Program-made: the position numbers and the translations under genes | Assembly: GCA_964437445.1 (NCBI GenBank) | Contig: CAYTGR010000077.1 | Coordinates: forward strand, 1 to 15,463 | Direction of reading: 5' to 3' | DNA length: 15,463 nucleotides | Origin: CAYTGR01 sp964437445 | Lineage (GTDB): Bacteria; Chloroflexota; Anaerolineae; B4-G1; SLSP01 | The notes under the pieces: model-generated | What the model saw: only the letters and a program-made list of their open reading frames with translations | The model's database searches: none | What the model was told of the DNA's origin: nothing | In this document: piece by piece, positions 7,050 to 13,844 of the stretch | How positions within the stretch are numbered: the stretch's first letter is position 1 | Layout: every line of letters begins with the position of its first letter

Positions 7050-8207
7050 TCAAATTTCTCGCGCGGCGAGCGCCGCTTTCATCCGCATGAGCGCCTCGGT
7101 CAGCGTGGCGCGCGGGCAGCCGAAGTTGAGTCGCACGAAGCCCTCGCCGCCGGGGCCGAAGGTCGCGCCGTCGTTCAAGCCGACGCGCGCCCGCTCCCGG
7201 AAGAAATCGCACGGCTTGCCGGGCAGTTCTAAGGCGCGACAATCCAGCCAGGCCAGATAGGTCGCCTCCAGCGGGCTCATTGTGATACCGGGCAGTTCCG
7301 CCGCCACAAACTGCCGGAGGAAGTCGCGGTTGGCTTCCAGGTAACGCAGAACCTCATCCAGCCATTCCTGCCCGTCACGGTAGGCCGCCAGTGCCGCGAC
7401 GTAGCCCAGAAGATTGCAGCCGGGGACCATCCCCTGGCGTGCCGCCTCAAACCGCCGCCGCAGGTCGGGATTCTGGATGACGGCGAACGAGCACTCCAGC
7501 CCGGCGATGTTGTAGGTTTTGCTGGGGGCCATCAGTGTGATGGTCTGCGCCGCGATTTCCGGATCCAACGCGGCTATTGGGATGTGGCGGGTGCCGGAGA
7601 AGAGCAGGTCGCAGTGAATCTCATCGGAGCAGAGCGTGACCCCGTGGCGCAGGCAGAGCTCCGCCATCCGGCGCAGTTCATCCTCGTGAAAAGCGCGCCC
7701 GACCGGGTTGTGTGGGTTGCAGAGCAGAAAGAGCCGTGACCGGGCGGCGCAGGCGGCGAAAACGTCAAAGTCAATCTCGTAGTAGCCGTCAGCCCGGCGG
7801 GTCAGTTCCATGCTATTCAGCGTCAGTCCGGTATGGGTGGGGACCTCCAGAAACGGCGGGTAGACCGGCGTCTGGATCAGCAGACCGTCGCCTGGAGTGG
7901 TCAGCGCGCGGGCGGCCAGGTTGAAGCCGGGGACGACGCCCGGCAGGAAAACCAGGTCCTCCGGCGTGACGCGCCAGCCGTAAAGCCGCGCCAGCCGCTC
8001 CACGATCACCTCGCGCAGCTCGGCCGGGGTTTTGCCGTAGCCGAAGACCCCGTGGTCAATCCGGGCGTGCAGCGCGCGCAGCACCGGCTCCGGCGAGACG
8101 AAATCCATGTCGGCGACCCAAAGCGGGAGCACCTCCGCGTCGTAGAGGTTCCATTTGAGGCTATCTGAAGAGCGGCGATCAAGCAAGTGGTCAAAGTTGT
8201 AAGGCAC
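7050..8207 (-). CDS. patB: PatB/MalY-family PLP-dependent C-S lyase or aminotransferase
   Basis: This 385-residue cytoplasmic enzyme belongs to the fold-type I PLP enzymes, MalY/PatB branch, whose members cleave cystathionine or cysteine-type C-S bonds or act as aminotransferases. Motifs are PLWVADMDF near residues 28-36, LLCNPHNPVGR (161-171), SDEIHCDL (194-201), the PLP lysine in APSKTYNIAGL (Lys230) and the carboxylate-binding arginine in the FVRLNFGCPR segment near the end. The start is GTG at 8207 with GGAGGA 6 nt upstream. It is the first minus-strand gene of this block, with its own extended -10 promoter, and lies upstream of the peptide importer. Supply of sulfur amino acids is possible but not shown. 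The symbol marks the family rather than a proven activity. Confidence 0.85.
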   Translation of the reverse strand: MPYNFDHLLDRRSSDSLKWNLYDAEVLPLWVADMDFVSPEPVLRALHARIDHGVFGYGKTPAELREVIVERLARLYGWRVTPEDLVFLPGVVPGFNLAARALTTPGDGLLIQTPVYPPFLEVPTHTGLTLNSMELTRRADGYYEIDFDVFAACAARSRLFLLCNPHNPVGRAFHEDELRRMAELCLRHGVTLCSDEIHCDLLFSGTRHIPIAALDPEIAAQTITLMAPSKTYNIAGLECSFAVIQNPDLRRRFEAARQGMVPGCNLLGYVAALAAYRDGQEWLDEVLRYLEANRDFLRQFVAAELPGITMSPLEATYLAWLDCRALELPGKPCDFFRERARVGLNDGATFGPGGEGFVRLNFGCPRATLTEALMRMKAALAAREI

Positions 8208-8282
8208 AGCAGTTCCTCCATAAGGATGCCGCCGGTGGTCGCAGCTAAACGAACGGGCGGCAGAATTGGTGCATCTGTTTTG

Positions 8283-8291
8283 ATTATACCA
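8283..8291 (-). promoter_or_regulatory. Extended -10 promoter of patB
   Basis: The minus strand reads TGGTATAAT, a perfect -10 box with the TGn extension. There is no recognisable -35 box at normal spacing, as expected for extended -10 promoters. Transcription would start near 8276, leaving a leader of about 70 nt. Confidence 0.55.
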
Positions 8292-8294
8292 CTG

Positions 8295-8307
8295 CCTGGC
8301 AGCCAGG
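8295..8307. promoter_or_regulatory. Palindrome between divergent patB and beta-helix promoters
   Basis: CCTGGCAGCCAGG is a perfect 6-bp inverted repeat around a central base. It lies between the -10 box of patB on the minus strand and the -35 box of the plus-strand promoter, a position from which a bound protein could affect both. It is short and GC-rich, so chance is possible. Confidence 0.3.
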
Positions 8308-8312
8308 GGGGC

Positions 8313-8340
8313 TTGAACCCATCAAGGAGTGTGCTACAAT
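8313..8340 (+). promoter_or_regulatory. Promoter of the beta-helix gene
   Basis: TTGAAC (8313-8318), a 16-bp spacer and TACAAT (8335-8340) form a good sigma-70-type promoter. It would give a leader of about 150 nt before the ATG at 8498. Confidence 0.6.
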
Positions 8341-8370
8341 TTCAACAGTTCGTGTTTGATACATCCCTCA

Positions 8371-8481
8371 AGAACAAACGTTTACGGCTTCGCATACGCC
8401 CTGGTGGCTCAATCCACCACCGGCGTCACCGGCTACTTCACGGCGAACTGGGGTACGGGATCTGCGTTAGGTTACTTTTAG
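8371..8481 (+). pseudogene. Possible C-terminal remnant of a Gly/Thr-rich surface protein
   Basis: One frame in the leader reads RTNVYGFAYALVAQSTTG then VTGYFTANWGTGSALGYF and ends in TAG at 8479-8481. Most third codon positions from 8398 on are G or C, as in real genes here, and the Gly-Thr-Tyr/Phe-rich text resembles the end of repeat-bearing surface proteins. There is no convincing start codon with a ribosome-binding site. It may be a leftover of a deleted or rearranged gene upstream of the beta-helix gene, or a chance reading of an untranslated leader. Confidence 0.3.
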
Positions 8482-8497
8482 AGTAAGGAGCTTCAAC

Positions 8498-10720
8498 ATG
8501 ACCCGACTGCGTTTCGTTCGTTTGGCCTGTGCCTGGCTGGGCGGTGTGGCCCTGAGTCTTGGCGCAGCGTTATGGCTGGCCGGACCGACCACGCAGGCCG
8601 CCCCGGCCTGCCAGCGGTATGTCGTCTCACCCGGCGGCAGCGATCTGAGCGACTGTTCCGACGCGGCGCACCCCTGCCGGACGGTCCAGCAGGCGCTCCG
8701 CCGCGCCGCAACCGGCGACGTCATCTGCGTGGCCGACAACACGATCGCGCCCGGCCCCTCGGTCTACACCGGCACTTTCGTCATTACCCAATCGGTGACA
8801 TTAGACGGGGCCTGGCAGGCTACCTGCGTGGACCCCCACAACCTGACTTGTTCCTTCACGGCGGTCAAGTGCGCGCCAGAGGCAGTCGTGCTGGATGCGC
8901 AGGGAACCGGGCGGGTCATCCACATCACCGGCAAGATCACGCCCGCGGTTCGCTGTTTCACCATCACCGGCGGCGACGCGGCCGGCCTGGGCGGCGATCC
9001 CGGCACGACCATAGAGAACGATGCCGGCGGAGGGATCTACAGTCGGGACGCAGCGCCATTGATCCTCAGCAATATTATCACCGGCAATTACGGATGTGAC
9101 CTCTGCCCGGGATCCTATGGGCGCGGGGGGGGACTCTACCTGCTCAATGCTCCGGCGACGGCGCTCGTCAGCGGCAACACGATCGTGCACAACGTTGCCG
9201 ATAACAGCTCCTGGGGCGAGGGCGGCGGGCTTATGCTGCGCGATTCCTCGGCGCAGGTGCGCAACAATACTATCGCGCAAAACCGTGCCGGACTGTCGGC
9301 GGGCGACGGCGGCGGGATTGCGCTGGTCAACAGTTATCCGGTCCTCGACAGCAACCAGATCTTGACCAACGTGGCCGGGCAGAGTGTGCGGGGGTTGGGC
9401 GGCGGCATTTTCATCTGGGTTACCGACCGGCCGGCAGTGCCGACCGTTTTCACCGTCACCCGTAACCTGCTGCGGGGTAACTGGGCGCTCAACGGTAGCG
9501 GGAGTCCCGGCCTGATCAGCCGTGGGGGCGGGTTGTATTACAACGGGCTGGCCAGCGTCACGCCTTTTATCAACGATAACGTGGTGGACAGCAACGTCGC
9601 GGCCCTGGCCGCGCCGGGCGAAGGCGGCGGGCTCTACCTGCGCGGATTGGAGGCGGCGGCCCTCATCAGCGATAATACCGTAGAGGGCAATGTGGCCGGC
9701 TTCAACACCGATGGGGCCGGCGGCGGCTTCTATCTGGAGTCCGGCCAGGGGCAGGTGGTGGGCAACTGGGTGGTGAAAAATACTGCCTCACCGGGCGGGA
9801 CCTTGGGCCAGGGCGGCGGTTTTTACATCAATGGTGGGGGCGGGCTGCTCAAAACCAACTCAGTGCTGGGCAACCTCGCGTTGGTCGGGGCCACCACCGG
9901 GACGGGTTATGGCGGCGGAATAGCGATCTCCAACAGCGTGGTCACCGTACAGGACAACTGGATTGAGCAGAACGCCGGGGCCACCGCGCCCCACGCTGTC
10001 AGCGCTGGCGGCGGCCTCTACGTTTACCAGGGTGCGCCGCGCCTGACGAACAACGTGCTGCTGAGCAACACCGCCGGCGGCAATACCGGCCTGGGCGGCG
10101 GCCTTTATGCGGAGACCGCTGTCATCGTCGCTGACGGTAACATGGTGATCGCTAATCAGGCCGCCGGCACTGTTTCCGGGCGCGGCGGCGGCATCCGGCT
10201 GAACCAGTGCACGGCCTTCACGCTGACGAACAACATCATTGCTCGCAACGTCGTCAGCACGACCGGCAGCGGGGTAGCGATTTTCGGAGGACCGACGGCG
10301 AGCGGAGGCTGTGTGCTGGCGCACAACACGCTTGCCGGCAACCGGGGCGGCGACGGCACCGGCGTGCAAGTCTCCACTCTCACCATGACCCTGTACAACA
10401 ACCTCATCGTCAGCCACACGTTGGGGATCAGTAACGCCACGCCCGCCAGCGTGATCTATGCTCACTTTACGCTTTTTGAGGGCAACGGCCTGAACTACAG
10501 CTCCGGCGTGACCAGCCTCAACCCGGTGGCCGGGCCGGCCGGATTGCTGCCGGATTACCATCTGGCCGTCGGTTCCGGCGCGGTGGATCACGCCACGCCG
10601 TTGGCCTGGGTCTCCAGAGACATAGACGGTGACGCGCGCCCGATCGGTCCTGCATCCGATGTGGGCGCGGACGAACGGCGGGCGGAGGTTTACCTGCCGG
10701 TGGTGCTGCGGAACTTCTAA
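8498..10720 (+). CDS. Secreted right-handed beta-helix repeat protein
   Basis: This 740-residue protein has a signal peptide (residues 1 to about 35: MTRLRF, hydrophobic core, AGPTTQAAPA), a cysteine-containing N-terminal region with CSDAAHPCRTVQQAL typical of beta-helix surface proteins, and about 13 repeats from residue 177 to about 600. Each repeat carries G-x-GGG-[LIF] followed by N-x-[IV]-x-x-N turns (for example GEGGGLYLRG, SDNTVEGN). The asparagine ladders and glycine turns fit a pectin-lyase-like parallel beta-helix. Near the C-terminus, DIDGDARPIGPASDVGADE matches the end segment often found in such proteins, followed by VYLPVVLRNF. The ATG has AAGGAG 7 nt upstream. The protein is probably extracellular or surface-attached; catalytic residues of a polysaccharide lyase are not evident, so adhesion or structural roles are equally possible. 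Confidence 0.88.
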   Translation: MTRLRFVRLACAWLGGVALSLGAALWLAGPTTQAAPACQRYVVSPGGSDLSDCSDAAHPCRTVQQALRRAATGDVICVADNTIAPGPSVYTGTFVITQSVTLDGAWQATCVDPHNLTCSFTAVKCAPEAVVLDAQGTGRVIHITGKITPAVRCFTITGGDAAGLGGDPGTTIENDAGGGIYSRDAAPLILSNIITGNYGCDLCPGSYGRGGGLYLLNAPATALVSGNTIVHNVADNSSWGEGGGLMLRDSSAQVRNNTIAQNRAGLSAGDGGGIALVNSYPVLDSNQILTNVAGQSVRGLGGGIFIWVTDRPAVPTVFTVTRNLLRGNWALNGSGSPGLISRGGGLYYNGLASVTPFINDNVVDSNVAALAAPGEGGGLYLRGLEAAALISDNTVEGNVAGFNTDGAGGGFYLESGQGQVVGNWVVKNTASPGGTLGQGGGFYINGGGGLLKTNSVLGNLALVGATTGTGYGGGIAISNSVVTVQDNWIEQNAGATAPHAVSAGGGLYVYQGAPRLTNNVLLSNTAGGNTGLGGGLYAETAVIVADGNMVIANQAAGTVSGRGGGIRLNQCTAFTLTNNIIARNVVSTTGSGVAIFGGPTASGGCVLAHNTLAGNRGGDGTGVQVSTLTMTLYNNLIVSHTLGISNATPASVIYAHFTLFEGNGLNYSSGVTSLNPVAGPAGLLPDYHLAVGSGAVDHATPLAWVSRDIDGDARPIGPASDVGADERRAEVYLPVVLRNF

Positions 10721-10754
10721 CCGGTGCCCTTTTCTAAGATAAGTATATTGGTAT

Positions 10755-10783
10755 TTGACAAATAAAAAATCCGGTGTTACAAT
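10755..10783 (+). promoter_or_regulatory. Promoter of the SufR-like regulator gene
   Basis: TTGACA (10755-10760), a 17-bp spacer and TACAAT (10778-10783) form a near-consensus promoter. The transcript would begin near 10790, about 50 nt before the ATG at 10840. Confidence 0.8.
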
Positions 10784-10791
10784 TTTATTGT
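10779..10791. promoter_or_regulatory. Candidate operator ACAAT-N3-ATTGT at the regulator promoter
   Basis: ACAAT and ATTGT form a perfect inverted repeat with a 3-bp centre, starting inside the -10 box and ending around the expected transcription start. This is a good place for autorepression by the downstream winged-helix regulator. The sites are short and A/T-rich, so the assignment is tentative. Confidence 0.4.
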
Positions 10792-10839
10792 CCGGTTAAA
10801 AGGACGTTGGAGTTCCGGCCAAAGGAGCGAAGAGTAAAG

Positions 10840-11463
10840 ATGCAAGACACGCGGCAGCAAATCCTGGAGATTTTGAAACGGGATGGCGAGGTGACCGTTC
10901 AGGAGCTGAGCCAGGAATTGGAATTAACGAGCGTCACCGTGCGCCACCATCTGGAGATCCTCCGCTCGGAAGGATTCATCACTGAACCGGAAATTCGCCG
11001 GTCCAGCCGCCCGGGACGCCCTCGTTACGTTTATCGCCTTACCTCTACGGCCGCGGATCTCTTCCCGAACAACTACAGCGGGCTGGCCGGGGCATTGCTG
11101 GATGCCGTCAGGCTCAACCTTTCCCCTGAGCAGGAGAATGCGATTTTCTTACAGGCGGCGAAATCGTTGGCGGCGGGGATCAGTGATTTGCCGGAGAATC
11201 ACGACGAACGCCTGGCCGCCGTCCTGGTCTATCTCAAACAGCTGGGGTTCGCTGCCCGCACCGAGAAAAACGCCCAGGGGCAATATTTTCTTTACGTCAG
11301 CAGTTGCCCTTACCAGTTTGTCTCACGCACCCACCCGCAAACCTGCTGTATTGATGAGGCGATGATCCAGCAGCTGACCGGCGGCACGCTCATCCGCACC
11401 TCCGGCCGGGCGAGCGAGGACGATATTTGCGGCTATCAAATTGTGTGGTCTAATAGCGACTGA
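10840..11463 (+). CDS. ArsR/DeoR-like winged-helix regulator, SufR-type with C-terminal cysteines
   Basis: This 207-residue regulator has an N-terminal winged helix (about 1-67: TRQQILEILKRDGEVTVQEL, ELTSVTVRHHLEILRSEGFI, RPGRPRYVYRLT), a helical middle, and a C-terminal region with Cys156, Cys169, Cys170 and Cys197. Cys156-x12-Cys169 and the distal Cys in CGYQI recall the SufR/COG2345 group, in which cysteines hold an Fe-S cluster that tunes DNA binding. The middle cysteine expected in four-cysteine SufR proteins is missing, while an extra adjacent Cys170 is present. The ATG at 10840 is chosen because the domain begins directly after it and AAAGGAG lies about 12 nt upstream. Sensing of Fe-S status, iron or redox state is an inference. 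The next gene, a radical SAM enzyme, needs a 4Fe-4S cluster. Confidence 0.8.
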   Translation: MQDTRQQILEILKRDGEVTVQELSQELELTSVTVRHHLEILRSEGFITEPEIRRSSRPGRPRYVYRLTSTAADLFPNNYSGLAGALLDAVRLNLSPEQENAIFLQAAKSLAAGISDLPENHDERLAAVLVYLKQLGFAARTEKNAQGQYFLYVSSCPYQFVSRTHPQTCCIDEAMIQQLTGGTLIRTSGRASEDDICGYQIVWSNSD

Positions 11464-11507
11464 ATGGGAGCCTGTTGTAGCTTAAGGTGAGATGGGAAAC
11501 GTTATCT

Positions 11508-11563
11508 ATAATGCGTAATGCGTCGTGCGTTTTTTACGCCTCACGTATTACGCATTATTTTTG
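11508..11563 (+). terminator. Heptad-periodic hairpin with T-run, terminator of the regulator gene
   Basis: ATAATGCGTAAT (11508-11519) pairs perfectly with ATTACGCATTAT (11547-11558), and parts of the inner arms (GCGT/ACGC) also pair. The right arm runs into a TTTTT stretch (11558-11562), so on the plus strand it looks like an intrinsic terminator after the regulator gene. The CG dinucleotides fall at a 7-nt spacing within each arm (11514, 11521, 11528; 11537, 11544, 11551), as in the element at 5247-5285. Confidence 0.6.
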
Positions 11564-11575
11564 GGAGTTACGGGA

Positions 11576-12985
11576 GTGACAACGCTCAAGACTACTTTGA
11601 TTTATCCTGGCATTGCCGGACGCGGCTTCAACTCACTGAAGCATGGGATGGACGCCGGCTGGATCTCGCACGGGCTGGCCTCGCTCAGCGCTGCGGCCAA
11701 AGCGCAGGGCTTTGCCGTGGATCTGATTGATCTGCGCGCCCTCCAGAGCTGGGAGCACTTCCGGGAGGTGCTGGCCGAGCGTGCCCCCGACGTTGTCGGC
11801 GTGACGATGATGAGCGTGGACTACAACCCCGCCAAGCAGGCGCTGGCCATCGTCAAGGAGGTGCGGCCCCAGACGATCACCGTGTTGGGTGGACCCCACG
11901 TCACGATCTCACTGGAGGATACCCTGCGCATCCCGCACGTGGATTACCTGATGACGCACGAGGGCGAGGTCTCATTCCCGCGGCTGTTGCGCGACCTCGC
12001 AGAAGGTCGCCCGCCTCAGCGGCGGGTGCTGCGCGGCATCACCCCGGACCTGGACGAGATTCCTTTTGCGGACCGGGCGCTCTTCATGGACGAGTGGCGC
12101 AAGTGGGGGTACGATCTGGATTCGCCCGAGGTGCCGTTCGTAGAGGAGTTGCCACCCCCCTTTGCGACGATCATCGCCGGGCGCGGCTGTATTTACAACT
12201 GCACGTTTTGCAAGCCGGGCGAGGACTACCTTTTCGGCAAGCGGACCCGCCGCCGCAGCGTGGATAGTGTCCTGGCCGAATTGCGGACGCTGGTGGATGA
12301 GTATCACATTGCTTCCTTCATGTTCCATGATGATTGCCTGACCGAGGATCGCGCCTGGGTGCTGGAATTTACCGATAAATACCTGGCCGCGGGCTTCACC
12401 ATGCCCTTTTTCTCCCAGAGCCGGGCCGACATCATCGTCAAAAACGAGGATATGGTGGCGCGCATGGTCCAGGCCGGCCTGCGCGGCTACTTTATTGGCT
12501 TTGAGAGCGGCAACCCGCGTGTCCTGGAACAGGTGCTCCGCAAGGGGGTCACGGTGGAGCAAAACCTGCAGGCGGCCCGCATCTGTAAAAAGTATGGCAT
12601 CACCATTTGGGCCAACTACATGATGGGCATTCCGACCGAGACCCGCGACGAGGTGCTGGACACGGTGCGGTTGATCAAGGAGATTGACCCCGATTACTAC
12701 AGCCCGGCCTTTTACACGCCGCATCCCGGCACCGATCTTTACACGTTTGTGGTGGAAAACGACCTCAGCTTGATTGAGGATTACGATTCGTACCGGCGCA
12801 ACCCGGAGGAGCCGAAGATCCGCGGGCAGGATTACACTTTCCTGAAGTGGGCGATGGAGGAGAGTATGCGCCGCAAGCCGCGCAACGCCTTCAAGCGCTG
12901 GGCACGACACCAGTGGCGGCGTCTGCGCCGGGCGACGCCGCGGAAAGTCTTGCGCAAGCTGGGCCTGCTGCCGGCCTCCGCCTGA
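11576..12985 (+). CDS. Radical SAM enzyme with N-terminal B12-binding-type domain
   Basis: This protein of 469 residues has an N-terminal Rossmann-type domain of the cobalamin-binding radical SAM group (MMSVDYNPAKQ, VLGGPHVT at 103-110, HEGE at 128-131). It lacks the classic DxHxxG motif, as many members of that group do. The radical SAM core carries GRGCIYNCTFCKP with Cys205, Cys209 and Cys212 for the 4Fe-4S cluster, followed by FHDDCLTED and GFESGNPRVLEQVLRKG, typical of the BchE/HpnJ-like branch. The last 39 residues contain 15 Arg/Lys. The GTG at 11576 is preferred, with GGGAG 8 nt upstream; an upstream ATG at 11525 lies within the terminator hairpin. The substrate is unknown. It is 43 bp upstream of the HD-domain gene and probably co-transcribed with it. 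Confidence 0.85.
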   Translation: MTTLKTTLIYPGIAGRGFNSLKHGMDAGWISHGLASLSAAAKAQGFAVDLIDLRALQSWEHFREVLAERAPDVVGVTMMSVDYNPAKQALAIVKEVRPQTITVLGGPHVTISLEDTLRIPHVDYLMTHEGEVSFPRLLRDLAEGRPPQRRVLRGITPDLDEIPFADRALFMDEWRKWGYDLDSPEVPFVEELPPPFATIIAGRGCIYNCTFCKPGEDYLFGKRTRRRSVDSVLAELRTLVDEYHIASFMFHDDCLTEDRAWVLEFTDKYLAAGFTMPFFSQSRADIIVKNEDMVARMVQAGLRGYFIGFESGNPRVLEQVLRKGVTVEQNLQAARICKKYGITIWANYMMGIPTETRDEVLDTVRLIKEIDPDYYSPAFYTPHPGTDLYTFVVENDLSLIEDYDSYRRNPEEPKIRGQDYTFLKWAMEESMRRKPRNAFKRWARHQWRRLRRATPRKVLRKLGLLPASA

Positions 12986-13028
12986 GCGCTGCCAGCTGGT
13001 AACTTTCAACTGCTATGAGGAGGTCAGG

Positions 13029-13622
13029 ATGATCACCCCCACCCGTGAAGTGGCCTGGGCTTTGTTGACTGAATACACCCAGAACCCCAATCTGATCACG
13101 CACGCGCTGGCCGTGGAAGCCGGGATGCGCGCGTATGCCCGGCGTTTTGGGGAAGATGAGGAGCTCTGGGGCGTCGTGGGGCTGATCCACGATTTTGAGT
13201 ACGAGCGCTATCCCGACTTGGGGCCGGGGGGCCACCCGCTGAAGGGGGTGGAGATCCTCACCGACCTGGGGTGGCCGGAGGTGGTGATCCGGGGCGTGCA
13301 GGCCCATGCCCCCGATCTTACCGGCGTGACGCCGACGACCCTGCTGGAGAAGACGATTTTTGCCGTGGACGAGCTGACCGGGCTGATCACTGCCGTCGCG
13401 CTGGTGCGCCCGAGCAAATCCATTCTGGACGTGGAGGTGAAATCCATCCGCAAAAAGTGGAAGGATCGCGCGTTTGCGGCCGGCGTCCACCGCGAGGACA
13501 TTGAGGCGGGCGCGGCCCTGCTCGGCATCCCGCTGGACGAGCATATCGGCGTCGTCTTAGAGGCGATGAAGGCCATCGCCGGCCCGTTGGGGTTGGTGGG
13601 CCAGCCGGTGCCGTCTGATTGA
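13029..13622 (+). CDS. HD-domain metal-dependent phosphohydrolase family protein
   Basis: This 197-residue protein is a small stand-alone HD-domain protein. The expected metal ligands are visible: His25 (NLITHALAVE), His54-Asp55 in GLIHDFEYERYP, and Asp114 in FAVDELTGLI, with further histidines at 69 and 93. The family hydrolyses phosphomonoester or phosphodiester bonds of nucleotides and similar compounds, but many members have unknown substrates. The ATG has a strong AGGAGGTCAGG ribosome-binding region. The gene lies downstream of the radical SAM gene with a 43-bp gap, so the two likely act in one pathway. The stop codon overlaps the -35 box of the tRNA promoter. Confidence 0.85.
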   Translation: MITPTREVAWALLTEYTQNPNLITHALAVEAGMRAYARRFGEDEELWGVVGLIHDFEYERYPDLGPGGHPLKGVEILTDLGWPEVVIRGVQAHAPDLTGVTPTTLLEKTIFAVDELTGLITAVALVRPSKSILDVEVKSIRKKWKDRAFAAGVHREDIEAGAALLGIPLDEHIGVVLEAMKAIAGPLGLVGQPVPSD

Positions 13623-13646
13623 CAAATCCCCTGTTTCTGGTACAAT
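13619..13646 (+). promoter_or_regulatory. Promoter of tRNA-Glu
   Basis: TTGACA (13619-13624), a 16-bp spacer and TACAAT (13641-13646) lie directly upstream of the tRNA. The -35 box shares bases with the TGA stop codon (13620-13622) of the HD-domain gene. The start point would be only a few bases before the mature tRNA 5' end. Confidence 0.75.
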
Positions 13647-13657
13647 TTTCGCGCTAC

Positions 13658-13730
13658 GGCCCTATCGTCTAGCGGCCCAGGACGCTGGCCTCTCAAGCCG
13701 GAAACACGGGTTCGATTCCCGTTGGGGCCA
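13658..13730 (+). tRNA. tRNA-Glu (anticodon CUC)
   Basis: The 73-nt sequence folds as a cloverleaf: acceptor GGCCCTA with TGGGGCC and discriminator A, D arm from TCGTCTAGCGG, anticodon stem CTGGC/GCCGG with loop CTCTCAA giving anticodon CTC at 13692-13694, and T arm ACGGG-TTCGATT-CCCGT. The 3' CCA is not encoded after the discriminator (the next bases are CAG). Identity as glutamate follows from the anticodon. Confidence 0.93.
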
Positions 13731-13737
13731 CAGCCAG

Positions 13738-13778
13738 AGACCGCCCTCCATTTTCACGGAGGGCGGTCTTGTTATTTA
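13738..13778 (+). terminator. Strong intrinsic terminator after tRNA-Glu
   Basis: AGACCGCCCTCC (13738-13749) and GGAGGGCGGTCT (13758-13769) form a perfect 12-bp stem with an 8-nt loop, followed by TGTTATTT. It begins 8 nt after the tRNA. The converging permease gene ends at 13845, but the minus strand has no T-run after the stem, so it is mainly a plus-strand terminator. Nothing else is recognised in 13779-13844. Confidence 0.85.
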
Positions 13779-13844
13779 ACGCGAGTGGAAAGGACTTCAA
13801 GCGCAAAGTGTGCTGTGTGGATGGCAACCCGGGTTATTGCCTGC

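Noticed and set aside
8187..8486. Plus-strand frame of 99 codons in the patB/beta-helix gap
   Set aside because: It starts inside patB on the opposite strand, contains the promoter elements, and reads as Arg/His-rich nonsense after 8380.
9860..10591. Minus-strand open frame of 243 codons
   Set aside because: Antisense to the repeat region of the beta-helix gene. The repeated GGC/AAC codons keep the opposite strand open; no motif or ribosome-binding site is seen.
8498..10720. Tandem GGCGGCGG-rich repeats considered as a DNA repeat array or CRISPR-like structure
   Set aside because: The repetition is at protein level (GGG turns of the beta-helix) with varied DNA between; there are no constant repeats with unique spacers.
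11972..13009. Minus-strand open frame of 345 codons
   Set aside because: Antisense to the radical SAM gene with its CxxxCxxC motif; the translation is unlike any family I know.
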